Shown one piece after another: positions 1 to 8,056 of a stretch of DNA of 34,107 nt (position 1 is its first letter; every line of letters begins with the position of its first letter). This DNA is from Halopseudomonas aestusnigri (GTDB lineage: Bacteria > Pseudomonadota > Gammaproteobacteria > Pseudomonadales > Pseudomonadaceae), in the NCBI RefSeq assembly GCF_002197985.1, contig NZ_NBYK01000007.1, positions 112,920 to 147,026 of the forward strand, written 5' to 3'. Position numbers and translations under genes: made by a program. Below the pieces are notes generated by a model. That model was not told the DNA's origin. It saw nothing but the letters and a program-made list of their open reading frames with translations, and did not search any database.

Positions 1-9
1 GGGGGGATC

Positions 10-43
10 GCCAAGGGGGGCCGGGCAGGCGGCCCCCCTTGGC
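10..43. repeat. Perfect 14-bp inverted repeat (GC-rich hairpin)
   Basis: Arms 10-23 (GCCAAGGGGGGCCG) and 30-43 are exact reverse complements around a 6-nt spacer. It lies about 130 nt past the stop of the PotF-like gene. No T-tract follows on either strand, so it is not a classical intrinsic terminator. It could be an mRNA-stabilising 3' hairpin or a dispersed palindromic element. The rest of 44-174 shows no coding potential I can support. Confidence 0.6.
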
Positions 44-174
44 TCGCCGTGAAGGCGAAATGGATACTTGCCGACGGCGCAATACTGATCCAGTCGCCAT
101 TACCCCTACATCTCACGTGATTGTCGAACCCTTGAGCCGTCGCGAGCAGCGGCTGCGATGGCGTGTCCCTGACA

Positions 175-1266
175 TTACTGCCCGGTCTTGATCTTGTTCC
201 AGGCACGGGTACGCACACGCTCAGCGGCCAGGGGCAGCGGTTTGAGGGTAAACAGGCGGGCCTGTACCTCGGCTGGCGGATAGGCGCCGGGGTTGTTGCG
301 CAGGCTGTCGTTGACCAGCTCGGTCGCCGCGGCGTTCGGGTTGGCGTAGCCCACCAGATTGCTGATCTCGGCGACTACATCGGGCTTGAGCAGGTAATTG
401 ATGAAGGCGTGGGCCGCAGCCGGATTGGGTGCGTCCTTAGGAATTGCCATCAGGTCAAACCAGACCTGTGCCCCTTCCTTCGGAATGCGGTATTCAAGGT
501 GGACGCCATTGTTGGCTTCCTGTGCGCGTGAATTGGCCTGCAGGATGCTGCCCGACCAGGCTACTGCAACGCAGATTTCACCGTTGGCGATGTCGTTGAG
601 AAAGCGCGAGGAGTTGAAGTAGCGCACGTACGGCTGGATCTTGCTCATCATGGCCACCGCAGCGTCGTAGTCTTCACTGCGGGTGCTGTTCGGGTCCAGG
701 CCCAGATAGTGCAGCGCGCCTGGCAGGATTTCCGACGGCGAGTCGAGGAAGGCAACGCCGCACTCGGCCAGCTTCTCCATGTTTGCCGGATCGAAGACCA
801 GCGCCCAGGAGTCGACCGGCGCATCGTCACCCAGCACGGCGCGGACTTTCTCCGGGTTGTAGCCGATACCGTTGGTGCCCCACATGTAGGGCACGGCGTA
901 CTGGTTGCCCGGGTCGCTGCCTTCCAGCACCTTCATCAGGTCCTGATTGAGGTTGCCAAGGTTCGGCAACAGGCTCTTGTCCAGCGCCTGAAAGGCGCCT
1001 GCCTGACGCTGCTTGGCCAGGAAACTGTCGCTTGGGACCACCACGTCATAGCCAGACTGGCCCGACAGCAGCTTGGCTTCCAGCACTTCGTTGGAGTCGA
1101 AGGTGTCGAGTGTCGGGGCGATACCGGTTTGCGCCTGGAAGCCGTCCAGCGTGGCTTGCGGGGTGTAGTCGAACCAGTTGTAGATCTTCACCTGATCGGC
1201 GGCCAGCGCACTGAATGACAGCGCCGCCAGCGGGGCGATCAGCCCCAGTTTGCTTGCCAGTTTCAT
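175..1266 (-). CDS. PotF/SpuD-like periplasmic polyamine (or acetylpolyamine) binding protein
   Basis: This 363-aa ABC-transporter solute-binding protein starts with a Sec signal peptide (about residues 1-22, ending ALA-AD). The mature part begins with the polyamine-binder signature YNWFDY (29-34). From the DICVA-like block to the end it aligns closely with E. coli PotF, including IPKEG and RTRAWNKIK. By alignment with PotF from memory, pocket positions S79, E179, W237, D271 and Y307 are kept. The residues matching PotF Ser38 and Asp247 are instead Phe32 and Ser240, so ligand choice may differ from putrescine. The ATG overlaps the stop of the upstream amidohydrolase gene (ATGA), so the two are translationally coupled. 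No permease or ATPase gene is nearby, so it must share a transporter or act as a sensor. A similar pair (PA1409/PA1410) occurs in P. aeruginosa, as I recall. Confidence 0.88.
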   Translation of the reverse strand: MKLASKLGLIAPLAALSFSALAADQVKIYNWFDYTPQATLDGFQAQTGIAPTLDTFDSNEVLEAKLLSGQSGYDVVVPSDSFLAKQRQAGAFQALDKSLLPNLGNLNQDLMKVLEGSDPGNQYAVPYMWGTNGIGYNPEKVRAVLGDDAPVDSWALVFDPANMEKLAECGVAFLDSPSEILPGALHYLGLDPNSTRSEDYDAAVAMMSKIQPYVRYFNSSRFLNDIANGEICVAVAWSGSILQANSRAQEANNGVHLEYRIPKEGAQVWFDLMAIPKDAPNPAAAHAFINYLLKPDVVAEISNLVGYANPNAAATELVNDSLRNNPGAYPPAEVQARLFTLKPLPLAAERVRTRAWNKIKTGQ

Positions 1267-2315
1267 TGTGCTTCTCCTTGAGTCGTGACGGTTGCGTCAA
1301 AAGCGGTGAGGACGTTGACAGCGTTGATGCCGATCTCGTCCACGGCGTAGCCGCCCTCCATGACAAACAGTGTTGGCAGCCCCAGCCCGGCAATCAGCTC
1401 GCCCATCTTCAGGTAGTCAGGGCTGTCGAGCTTGAAGCTGGAGATCGGGTCGGCCATGTAGGTGTCTACGCCGAGCGAGACGATCAGATAATCCGCGCCG
1501 AAGCCGGCGATTTGCCGCAGCGCGTCGCGCAGGGCCTGCGACCAGACACTCCAGTCGCTGCCGGCGGGTAATGGGTAGTTGTGGTTGTAGCCAAGGCCGG
1601 TACCTTCACCGCGCTCGTCGGCGTAGCCGGCAAAGCACGGATACTCGTTGCGCGGGTCGCCGTGAATCGATGTGAACAGCACGTCCGTGCGCTGATAGAA
1701 GATGTCCTGGGTACCGTTGCCGTGGTGGAAGTCGACATCAAGGATGGCGACCTTGCTGGTGCCCTGGTCGAGCATGGCCTGGGCGGCAATCGCTGCGTTA
1801 TTCAGGTAGCAGTAGCCGCCCATATAGTCGATACCGGCGTGGTGCCCGGGTGGGCGACACAGGGCGAAGGCGCTCTGGGCGCCCGCACACAAGTGTGTCT
1901 GGGCGCTGAGCGCGACCTGCGCGCTGCTGTAGATCGCCTGCCAGCTGCCGGCGGTCAGCGGCGCACCGGCATCAAAGCTGTAGTATCCGAGCTGGCCGTC
2001 GATGTCGTCGGGGCAGCGCGGCGGCATGCGGCGCGGTGGCCAGGCCAGCGGCAGCATGTCGTGGCTGCGGCCCAATGCACTCCAGCGTTGCCAGGCGTGC
2101 TGGATAAAGTCGACAAACTCCGGGCTGTGGATGCGCTTGATCGGCGCCAGACCGAAGTCCAGCGGCTCGCTGATTGGCCCCAATCCGGTTCGCTTCACCT
2201 GCTCCAGCACCATATCGGCGCGCGAGGGTTTCTCGAAGCAGGGCATAAGCTGGCCATTGTTCAATTCGGCGTTGGCGTGGTGCAGGCGATGATCGTCGCT
2301 GTAGAACGTCCGCAT
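1263..2315 (-). CDS. aphA: Acetylpolyamine amidohydrolase (histone deacetylase superfamily)
   Basis: This 350-aa zinc hydrolase removes acetyl groups from acetylated polyamines such as acetylputrescine, acetylcadaverine and acetylspermidine. It matches Mycoplana ramosa AphA along its whole length. The key residues fall at the same numbers as in that enzyme: the His pair 158-159 in RPPGHHAG, zinc ligands D195 and H197 in DVDFHHGNGT, D284 in SLGVDT, and the transition-state Tyr in GGY at 323. There is no signal peptide, so it is cytoplasmic. An AGGA ribosome-binding site lies about 10 nt before the ATG. It overlaps the PotF-like gene by 4 nt, suggesting import and deacetylation of acetylpolyamines are coupled. 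The AraC-type gene immediately upstream on the same strand is the likely regulator (inference). Confidence 0.92.
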   Translation of the reverse strand: MRTFYSDDHRLHHANAELNNGQLMPCFEKPSRADMVLEQVKRTGLGPISEPLDFGLAPIKRIHSPEFVDFIQHAWQRWSALGRSHDMLPLAWPPRRMPPRCPDDIDGQLGYYSFDAGAPLTAGSWQAIYSSAQVALSAQTHLCAGAQSAFALCRPPGHHAGIDYMGGYCYLNNAAIAAQAMLDQGTSKVAILDVDFHHGNGTQDIFYQRTDVLFTSIHGDPRNEYPCFAGYADERGEGTGLGYNHNYPLPAGSDWSVWSQALRDALRQIAGFGADYLIVSLGVDTYMADPISSFKLDSPDYLKMGELIAGLGLPTLFVMEGGYAVDEIGINAVNVLTAFDATVTTQGEAQ

Positions 2316-2449
2316 GATGAATCCTGTGGCTGGTGAGTCGGTTGCCTTCGATCATGGCGTGCACCGTAGCCTCGGGAAATGCTGCAGAGGGACAGAAAAG
2401 GGATCGAAACGGACAGGCGATTGACCGCCGAGGTCCGCTTGTGCCCTGG

Positions 2450-3511
2450 TCAGAATGGGGCGTGCTGGTGTTGCTGACTCTGACGCCAGGCCCGCGGCGT
2501 GGTCCCGGACCAGCGCTGGAAGGCGTGGCGGAAGCTGGCGGTTTCGCTGAAGCCGAGCTGTTCGGCGATGGCGTAGATCGGCAACTGCTCGCGGTTGAGC
2601 AGCAGCTTGGCGCGCTGGAACCGCAGCCGGTCAAGCAGTTGCTGGTAGCCGCAGCCGGCACGCTGCAGGTGCCGACGCAGGGTGCGGGTGGTGCAGTGCA
2701 TCTGATTGGCCAACTGCTCCAGCGTTGGCGGCGCTTCGAGCTGTTGCTCCAGTTGCGCGCTGAGCTGACTGACCAGCGCCGAGGGTTCCGGCCGGAAACT
2801 GTCCTGCACGGTCTGGCAGTGGCGTTTGGCTTCAAAGTGGGTGACGGGTTCGGCCAGTGGCAATGTCGCATTCAAGGTGTCAGCGGCAAACACCAGGCGC
2901 TCGGCGTCCTGGTCGCACAGCAGGGGGCAGTCACCCAGATAGGTCCGGTAGTGGTCACTGTGAGCAGGGGGATTACTGCTCAGGTGCACGGCGTCCAGTT
3001 GCAGCCTGGCACCCAGCGCATCATCCAGCATGGCCTTGATCGAGGACAGGCACAGCTCGACGTTGAACTGCCGCAGCGCCGGTGATTCGTGATAGTGATC
3101 GGCGCGCAGTGCCAGTTGGCCATCCGGCAGGGTTCCCAGCTGCAACCGGAAGTAACTGCCGAGCAGCACCGGAAAGGCCAGCATGACTTGCAAGGCATCA
3201 AGCAGGGTCGGTGCCGACAGCATCGCGTAACCCAGTTGGCCATAGGCCGATACCCGCATGCGCTGGCCGAGCTTAAGGCCGATCAGCGGGTCGCCGGTCA
3301 GGGCGACCGTATTGGCGAAGACGGCCTGCTCCTGCTCAGGGGTGATCAGCCGGGCCGGGGTTTGCAGGTCCGCCGAGCCGAGCCCGGAACCGGCCAGGAC
3401 AGGTTCGACAGGCAGATGGTGTTCTTCCAGCCAACTGGCGATCAGGCAGGTGCTCTGCAGGCTGATCAATCGGCGGTCGGGCGCCTGGCAGGCGGTATCG
3501 GGTCGAATCAT
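2450..3511 (-). CDS. AraC-family transcriptional regulator
   Basis: This 353-aa regulator has an N-terminal AraC ligand-binding-type domain (about 15-210, of the OruR-like kind) and a C-terminal AraC DNA-binding domain with two helix-turn-helix segments (about 264-285 and 311-333; motif IAEQLGFSETASFRHAFQRW-like, ending TTPRAWR). I chose the ATG at 3511, with GAGTG upstream. An in-frame GTG at 3550 would add 13 residues with no better ribosome-binding site. It sits 134 nt upstream of aphA on the same strand and is divergent from the TDT transporter, so it could control either or both. The family usually activates catabolic genes in response to a small ligand; the ligand here is not shown by the sequence. 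Confidence 0.88.
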   Translation of the reverse strand: MIRPDTACQAPDRRLISLQSTCLIASWLEEHHLPVEPVLAGSGLGSADLQTPARLITPEQEQAVFANTVALTGDPLIGLKLGQRMRVSAYGQLGYAMLSAPTLLDALQVMLAFPVLLGSYFRLQLGTLPDGQLALRADHYHESPALRQFNVELCLSSIKAMLDDALGARLQLDAVHLSSNPPAHSDHYRTYLGDCPLLCDQDAERLVFAADTLNATLPLAEPVTHFEAKRHCQTVQDSFRPEPSALVSQLSAQLEQQLEAPPTLEQLANQMHCTTRTLRRHLQRAGCGYQQLLDRLRFQRAKLLLNREQLPIYAIAEQLGFSETASFRHAFQRWSGTTPRAWRQSQQHQHAPF

Positions 3512-3564
3512 GTGACTGCACTCGTGTGATGCCTGTTGCCAGTGAAGCACAAAGAGTGCCAGTC

Positions 3565-3660
3565 ATTCTTTTTGTTCGGTAAAACCGATAAGAAAAACAG
3601 GAATTATGCTCTTATATCGATATTAAAGATCATTAGAATGAAATGGAATTTATCGCTGGA
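3565..3660. promoter_or_regulatory. AT-rich divergent control region with two small palindromes
   Basis: The gap between the AraC-type gene and the TDT transporter is strikingly AT-rich against the GC-rich surroundings. It holds a 5-3-5 inverted repeat (TCGGT-AAA-ACCGA, 3576-3588) and a perfect 10-bp palindrome ATATCGATAT (3614-3623). This is where promoters and an operator for the divergent genes are expected. I could not assign convincing -35/-10 pairs. Confidence 0.5.
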
Positions 3661-3668
3661 GTGCCGCC

Positions 3669-4823
3669 ATGACCCGCATGCCATTCAACACCCTGTGCTG
3701 CCGCCCGCTCGTGCAGTTGAGCCATCCAAGGGAGGTCGTTCGTCAGTTCACCCCAAACTGGTTTGCCGTCACCATGGGCACAGGCATTCTGTCGGCCGCG
3801 CTGCCGCACCTTGGGTTGCCGGGCGCGGCATTACTGGGTCAGACGCTGTGGCTGCTGAACCTGCTGCTGTTTGCGTTGTTCTTCGGGCTGTATGCCGCCC
3901 GCTGGCTGCTGTATTTCAATGAGGCGCGGCGTATCTTCGGCCACGCTACCGTATCGATGTTTATCGGTACCATTCCGATGGGGTTGGCCACCCTGATCAA
4001 TGGCCTGCCGAGTCACGGTGTCGCCCTCTGGGGTGAGGCCGCGATGACGCTGGCGTTGCCTCTGTGGTGGCTGGATGTGGCGTTGGCGTTGGCCTGCGGT
4101 GTTGGCATTCCCTATCTGATGTTCACCCGCCAGGAGCACAGTATCGACCAGATGACCGCGGTCTGGCTGTTGCCGGTAGTGGCTGCCGAGGTCGCCGCGG
4201 CGAGTGGCGGATTGCTGATTCCCTGGCTGGCAGCCGAGCAGGCCTATGCCGTGCTGGTGACCAGCTACGTCCTCTGGGCCTGCTCGGTGCCGGTGGCCCT
4301 GAGTATTCTGGTGATCCTTCTGCTGCGCATGGCCGTCCACAAGTTGCCGCACCGCAATATGGCGGCCTCCAGTCTGTTGGCATTGGGCCCCTTGGGGACC
4401 GGTGCGCTCGGGCTGTTGCTGCTGGGTCAGGCAGCAACAGAGGTCTTTGCCGCTCAGGGGCTTTCCAGCGTCGGTGTGGTGGCACACGGCCTTGGGATAG
4501 TCGGCGGGTTATTGCTCTGGGGGCTGGGTTTGTGGTGGCTGTTGCTGGCGCTGCTGATCATTTGCCGTTACCTGCGTGAGGGCATGCCGTTCAACCTCGG
4601 CTGGTGGGCCTTTACTTTTCCGCTAGGGGTGTATGCGCTGGCGACCCTTACTCTGGGGCAAATGCTGCAGATCGCCTTTTTTTCGCGCCTTGGAGCCGGG
4701 TTGGTCGGCCTGCTGGCACTGCTCTGGGTGCTGGTGATGGCCGCAACCCTGCGTGGCGCCTGGCGTGGCGAGCTGTTTGTCTCGCCCTGCATTGCCGATC
4801 AGGTGGGAGTGCCGGTGCGCTGA
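3669..4823 (+). CDS. TDT-family (TehA/SLAC1-like) transporter
   Basis: This 384-aa integral membrane protein has about ten hydrophobic spans. It opens with the family hallmark FTPNWFAVTMGTGIL (about 27-41). Members of the tellurite-resistance/dicarboxylate transporter family move C4-dicarboxylates, sulfite or other small anions; the sequence does not tell which. A TGGAG ribosome-binding site lies about 8 nt before the ATG. It is followed 69 nt later, same strand, by the glutamate-synthase-like gene, and the two probably form an operon driven from the AT-rich region upstream. An alternative would be a TehA-type channel, but no tehB methyltransferase is nearby. Confidence 0.85.
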   Translation: MTRMPFNTLCCRPLVQLSHPREVVRQFTPNWFAVTMGTGILSAALPHLGLPGAALLGQTLWLLNLLLFALFFGLYAARWLLYFNEARRIFGHATVSMFIGTIPMGLATLINGLPSHGVALWGEAAMTLALPLWWLDVALALACGVGIPYLMFTRQEHSIDQMTAVWLLPVVAAEVAAASGGLLIPWLAAEQAYAVLVTSYVLWACSVPVALSILVILLLRMAVHKLPHRNMAASSLLALGPLGTGALGLLLLGQAATEVFAAQGLSSVGVVAHGLGIVGGLLLWGLGLWWLLLALLIICRYLREGMPFNLGWWAFTFPLGVYALATLTLGQMLQIAFFSRLGAGLVGLLALLWVLVMAATLRGAWRGELFVSPCIADQVGVPVR

Positions 4824-4892
4824 CCGTGCAGCGCCGCAGCGGATATGTTATCAATCCTCAGGCGCGATGCCCCTGCTGATAAGGATGAGTCC

Positions 4893-6539
4893 ATGCAACC
4901 GACTGCGATTCCAACACGTTATCTTACCTGGCTGTTGTGCGTGCTCGGTGCGTTGATCAGTCTGGCTCTGACTGCATTGTCGGCACTCTGGTGGCTGGCG
5001 GCGGCACCGCTGCTGGCGTTGGCCCTGGTCGGGCTTTGGGACGTAACTCAGCGTCGGCACACGATCAGCCGAAATTACCCGGTGCTGGCGCACCTGCGCT
5101 ATCTGCTGGAGTCGATCGGGCCTGAGCTGCGCCAGTACTTTATCCAGTCCGACACCGATGAGCTGCCGTTTTCCCGCGAGCAGCGTAACGTGGTCTATCA
5201 GCGCGCCAAGAATGTGCTGGACAAGAAACCCTTTGGCTCGCTGATGTCGATGAACGCAGAGGGTTACGAGTGGCTCAATCATTCGCTGGCGCCGGTACAG
5301 ATTGCGGACAGCAACTTCCGGGTGCGGGTTGGCAGCCATCCGAAGACTACCCAGCCCTATGATGTCTGCGTATTCAACATCTCGGCGATGAGCTTCGGCT
5401 CGCTGTCGGCGAACGCGATTCTGGCGCTCAATACCGGAGCCAGGAAGGGCGGTTTCTACCACGATACCGGCGAGGGGTCGATCTCGCGCTACCACCTGCG
5501 CCCCGGCGGTGATCTGGTCTGGGAAATCGGTTCCGGCTACTTCGGCTGTCGCACCCCGGATGGCGGCTTTGATGCCGAGCTGTTCGAGCGTAATGCCCGG
5601 TTGCCGCAGGTGAAGATGATCGAAATCAAGCTGTCCCAGGGTGCCAAACCCGGGCACGGCGGCATTCTGCCCGGGGCCAAGGTATCCGCCGAGATTGCCG
5701 AGGCCCGCGGTGTGCCGCAGGGGCAGGATGTGGTGTCGCCCGCGGCCCACTCGGCGTTTCATACCCCACTGGAATTGATGGCGTTCATTGCCAGGCTGCG
5801 TGAGCTGTCGGGCGGCAAGCCGGTCGGCTTCAAGTTGGCCATCGGGCACCCGTGGGAGTGGTTCGGCATCGTCAAGGCGATGCTGGAGACGGGTGAGCAT
5901 CCCGACTTCATCGTGGTGGATGGCGGTGAGGGTGGCACCGGTGCGGCACCGCTGGAGTTCATCAACCGGCTTGGAACGCCGATGACCGATGGCCTGCTGC
6001 TGGTGCATAACACCCTGGTGGGCGCGAATCTTCGGGAAAAGATCCACCTTGGCGCAGCGGGCAAGATTACCTCTGCCTTCAATATTGCCCGTACGCTGGC
6101 GATCGGCGCCGACTGGTGCAATGCGGCCCGTGGCTACATGTTCGCCCTGGGCTGTATCCAGAGCCTGAGCTGCCATAGCGGCAAGTGCCCCAGCGGTGTC
6201 GCCACCCAGGACCCGAGCCGCAGCGCGCGGCTGGATGTGGCCGACAAGAGCGAACGGGTCTATCACTTCCACCGCAATACCGTGCTGGCGCTGGCGCATA
6301 TGCTGGAGGCAGCCGGGCTGAAACATCCGAGCGAGCTGGGCCCTGAACATGTGATTCGGCGTGTGTCGCGCTACGAGGTGCGGCCCTATAGCGAGTTGTT
6401 CGAGTTTCTTGAGCCAGGCGTATTGCTGGATGGCCGGGCAGAACTGCACCTGTTCAAAAAGTACTGGGCCCAGGCCCGCGCTGACAGCTTTGCGCCGCCG
6501 GACTATATGCTCAAGCTGCGTGAGACCAAGCTGCGCTGA
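4893..6539 (+). CDS. Membrane-anchored FMN-binding glutamate-synthase-family protein
   Basis: This 548-aa protein has two N-terminal transmembrane helices (about 9-30 and 32-50). A complete glutamate-synthase central/FMN domain follows (about 110-520). Motifs seen include NISAMSFGSLS, the phosphate-binding VVDGGEGGTGAAP, and the 3Fe-4S cysteines C421, C427 and C432 in CIQSLSCHSGKCPSGVATQ, with the spacing of bona fide GltB. It has no glutaminase (GATase) domain, so it cannot make its own ammonia from glutamine. Known relatives include archaeal-type and N-methylglutamate synthase subunits. I start it at 4893 because AAGGATGAG lies just upstream; an in-frame ATG at 4845 lacks that. It is probably co-transcribed with the TDT transporter. 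Its electron donor and acceptor substrate are unknown. Confidence 0.87.
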   Translation: MQPTAIPTRYLTWLLCVLGALISLALTALSALWWLAAAPLLALALVGLWDVTQRRHTISRNYPVLAHLRYLLESIGPELRQYFIQSDTDELPFSREQRNVVYQRAKNVLDKKPFGSLMSMNAEGYEWLNHSLAPVQIADSNFRVRVGSHPKTTQPYDVCVFNISAMSFGSLSANAILALNTGARKGGFYHDTGEGSISRYHLRPGGDLVWEIGSGYFGCRTPDGGFDAELFERNARLPQVKMIEIKLSQGAKPGHGGILPGAKVSAEIAEARGVPQGQDVVSPAAHSAFHTPLELMAFIARLRELSGGKPVGFKLAIGHPWEWFGIVKAMLETGEHPDFIVVDGGEGGTGAAPLEFINRLGTPMTDGLLLVHNTLVGANLREKIHLGAAGKITSAFNIARTLAIGADWCNAARGYMFALGCIQSLSCHSGKCPSGVATQDPSRSARLDVADKSERVYHFHRNTVLALAHMLEAAGLKHPSELGPEHVIRRVSRYEVRPYSELFEFLEPGVLLDGRAELHLFKKYWAQARADSFAPPDYMLKLRETKLR

Positions 6540-6548
6540 GCGTTGGCG

Positions 6549-7541
6549 TCAGGCGTGTTCACTGGCCGCTTGCTGCGCCAGCATGGCAAAGGTGGGCAGC
6601 CAGTGGCTGCCCATGTAGTCGTCCTCAAGGTGATTGATTGCCGCGGCGAGATGGGCTTCGGCCACGGCCAGCAATGTGGGCCATGTGGCTGATAGCTGAA
6701 ACCAGCACCAGGCGCGGCTGAGGTTGAGGCCATCGAGATGGGCGAGCTTGCCGTCGCTGCGCTCACTGACGCTAACCGGCCGGAACAGGGTGGCAGGCTG
6801 CTGCGCGGCCAGGTCCGGCAGAAAGTCGTTCAGCCAGGTGGCAAAGGTGTTCCCGTCCATGACTTGCTGCATCAGCACCGCCTGCTGCAGTGTCGGAGAG
6901 AGAAAGTCCTCGCCACTCGGCTCGCCCCAGGCCGGGCAGCCGCGATCGTCGGCAAACCACGTCAGGCTGCGCTCGCGCAGCAGGCGCTCCAGTTGCTGGT
7001 CCTGCGCCATTCTGGCGTATTCCAGGCAGAGCAGCAGGGCGAAGGCGGTGTTGTTGTGCTGACCGCTGCGGATGGGGTAGAGCAGGCGCGGCAGGTAGTC
7101 CAGCAGGCGCCTGTGAATCAAGTCTGCCAACGGTTGCAGCGTTGCTGCGCCGCGCCGCGCTGTCGGCTCGCTGCTGCGCAGCAGTTCGGCCTGCAGCATC
7201 AGCAGCCAGGCCCAGCCGTAGGGGCGCTCAAAGCCTTGTCCCTGACGCTCGAAGGTGGTTATTTCAGCGGCGACTGCGTCGTCAGTGATCTGCCCGAGAC
7301 GCTGGCGAATGGCGGCGGCCTCGGGCAGCTCGGGAGCACGGTTCAGCACCCGAACCAGCAGCCAGTGACTGTGCACGCAGGAGTGCCAGTCATAGCTGCC
7401 GCAGAACAGCGGATGGGCCTGCTCTGGCGGGTGCCAGTCGGCGGCACTCTTTAGCCGCTGCTGGCCGCTGTGCGGATAGATGCGGGTGATATGAGCAAGG
7501 GCGATGCGTGCCAGAGCCGCATGATCCGGCTTGGCTGGCAT
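6549..7541 (-). CDS. DUF2891 family protein
   Basis: This 330-aa protein of unknown function is recognisable as DUF2891 by the block FCGSYDWHSCVHSHW (about 46-60), followed by an alpha-rich body with many Trp and Leu residues, like an alpha/alpha barrel. No signal peptide is visible. I start it at the ATG at 7541, one base after the stop of the lipoprotein gene, so translation is likely coupled. A longer reading frame upstream overlaps the lipoprotein and lacks a ribosome-binding site. It ends 9 nt from the convergent glutamate-synthase-like gene, with no terminator between. Enzymatic activity is unknown; the His/Asp-rich motif would be the place to look for an active site. Confidence 0.8.
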   Translation of the reverse strand: MPAKPDHAALARIALAHITRIYPHSGQQRLKSAADWHPPEQAHPLFCGSYDWHSCVHSHWLLVRVLNRAPELPEAAAIRQRLGQITDDAVAAEITTFERQGQGFERPYGWAWLLMLQAELLRSSEPTARRGAATLQPLADLIHRRLLDYLPRLLYPIRSGQHNNTAFALLLCLEYARMAQDQQLERLLRERSLTWFADDRGCPAWGEPSGEDFLSPTLQQAVLMQQVMDGNTFATWLNDFLPDLAAQQPATLFRPVSVSERSDGKLAHLDGLNLSRAWCWFQLSATWPTLLAVAEAHLAAAINHLEDDYMGSHWLPTFAMLAQQAASEHA

Positions 7542-7542
7542 C

Positions 7543-7971
7543 TCAGCGTACCGGTTGCCAGTTGATGTCACGCAGCAGCCAACGGCCGTCGACGTCCTCC
7601 CAGAGCAGACGAATATCATACTGGCCTGCGCTGTTGGGGATCAGCCGCTCGGCGCCGGTCAGGGTGACGCGTGCCTCGCTTTCGGCGCGTCGGGCGTAGC
7701 CCGGATCGATCTCGGTCTGCTGGCGGGTGACCAGCACGTTGATGCGCTGATTACGCAGGAACATCAGCCGCAGGGTGCGATCGGCCCAGGTCTGGTCGTA
7801 CTGACTCTGGGCGATAAACTCGGGATGCAGCAGATCCATGACGGCGCTGCGGTCGCGCTCCTCAATCCCGCTCTGCAGCTGCTCGATGGCCTGATTCAGG
7901 CGCTGGTCCGGGCTGGAGGCCCCGCACCCCAACAGGCTCAGTGCAAGCAGGGCGGCAAGCAGAAAACGCAT
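7543..7971 (-). CDS. Small lipoprotein, probable NTF2-like fold
   Basis: This 142-aa protein has a lipoprotein signal peptide ending in the lipobox LLGC (lipidated Cys16). Position +2 is Gly rather than Asp, so outer-membrane sorting is expected. The mature region (LNQAIEQLQSGIEERDRSAVMDLLHPEF, then a run of beta-strand-like segments ending DGRWLLRDINW) looks like an NTF2/SnoaL-type domain; that is inference from pattern only. It is the first gene of a two-gene unit with the DUF2891 protein and is divergent from pip. Confidence 0.8.
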   Translation of the reverse strand: MRFLLAALLALSLLGCGASSPDQRLNQAIEQLQSGIEERDRSAVMDLLHPEFIAQSQYDQTWADRTLRLMFLRNQRINVLVTRQQTEIDPGYARRAESEARVTLTGAERLIPNSAGQYDIRLLWEDVDGRWLLRDINWQPVR

Positions 7972-8056
7972 AGGTGACAGCGGCCTCGCGGGTCAGTAAT
8001 GTTGGGGCTTCCAATGTAAGGAGCGCGGCGCACTCGTGCCGGTTCAGGGAGCCATC

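Noticed and set aside
4851-6449. A 532-codon open frame opposite the glutamate-synthase-like gene
   Set aside because: Antisense to a gene with clear cofactor motifs; composition (Arg, Gln, His-rich) is typical of a shadow frame.
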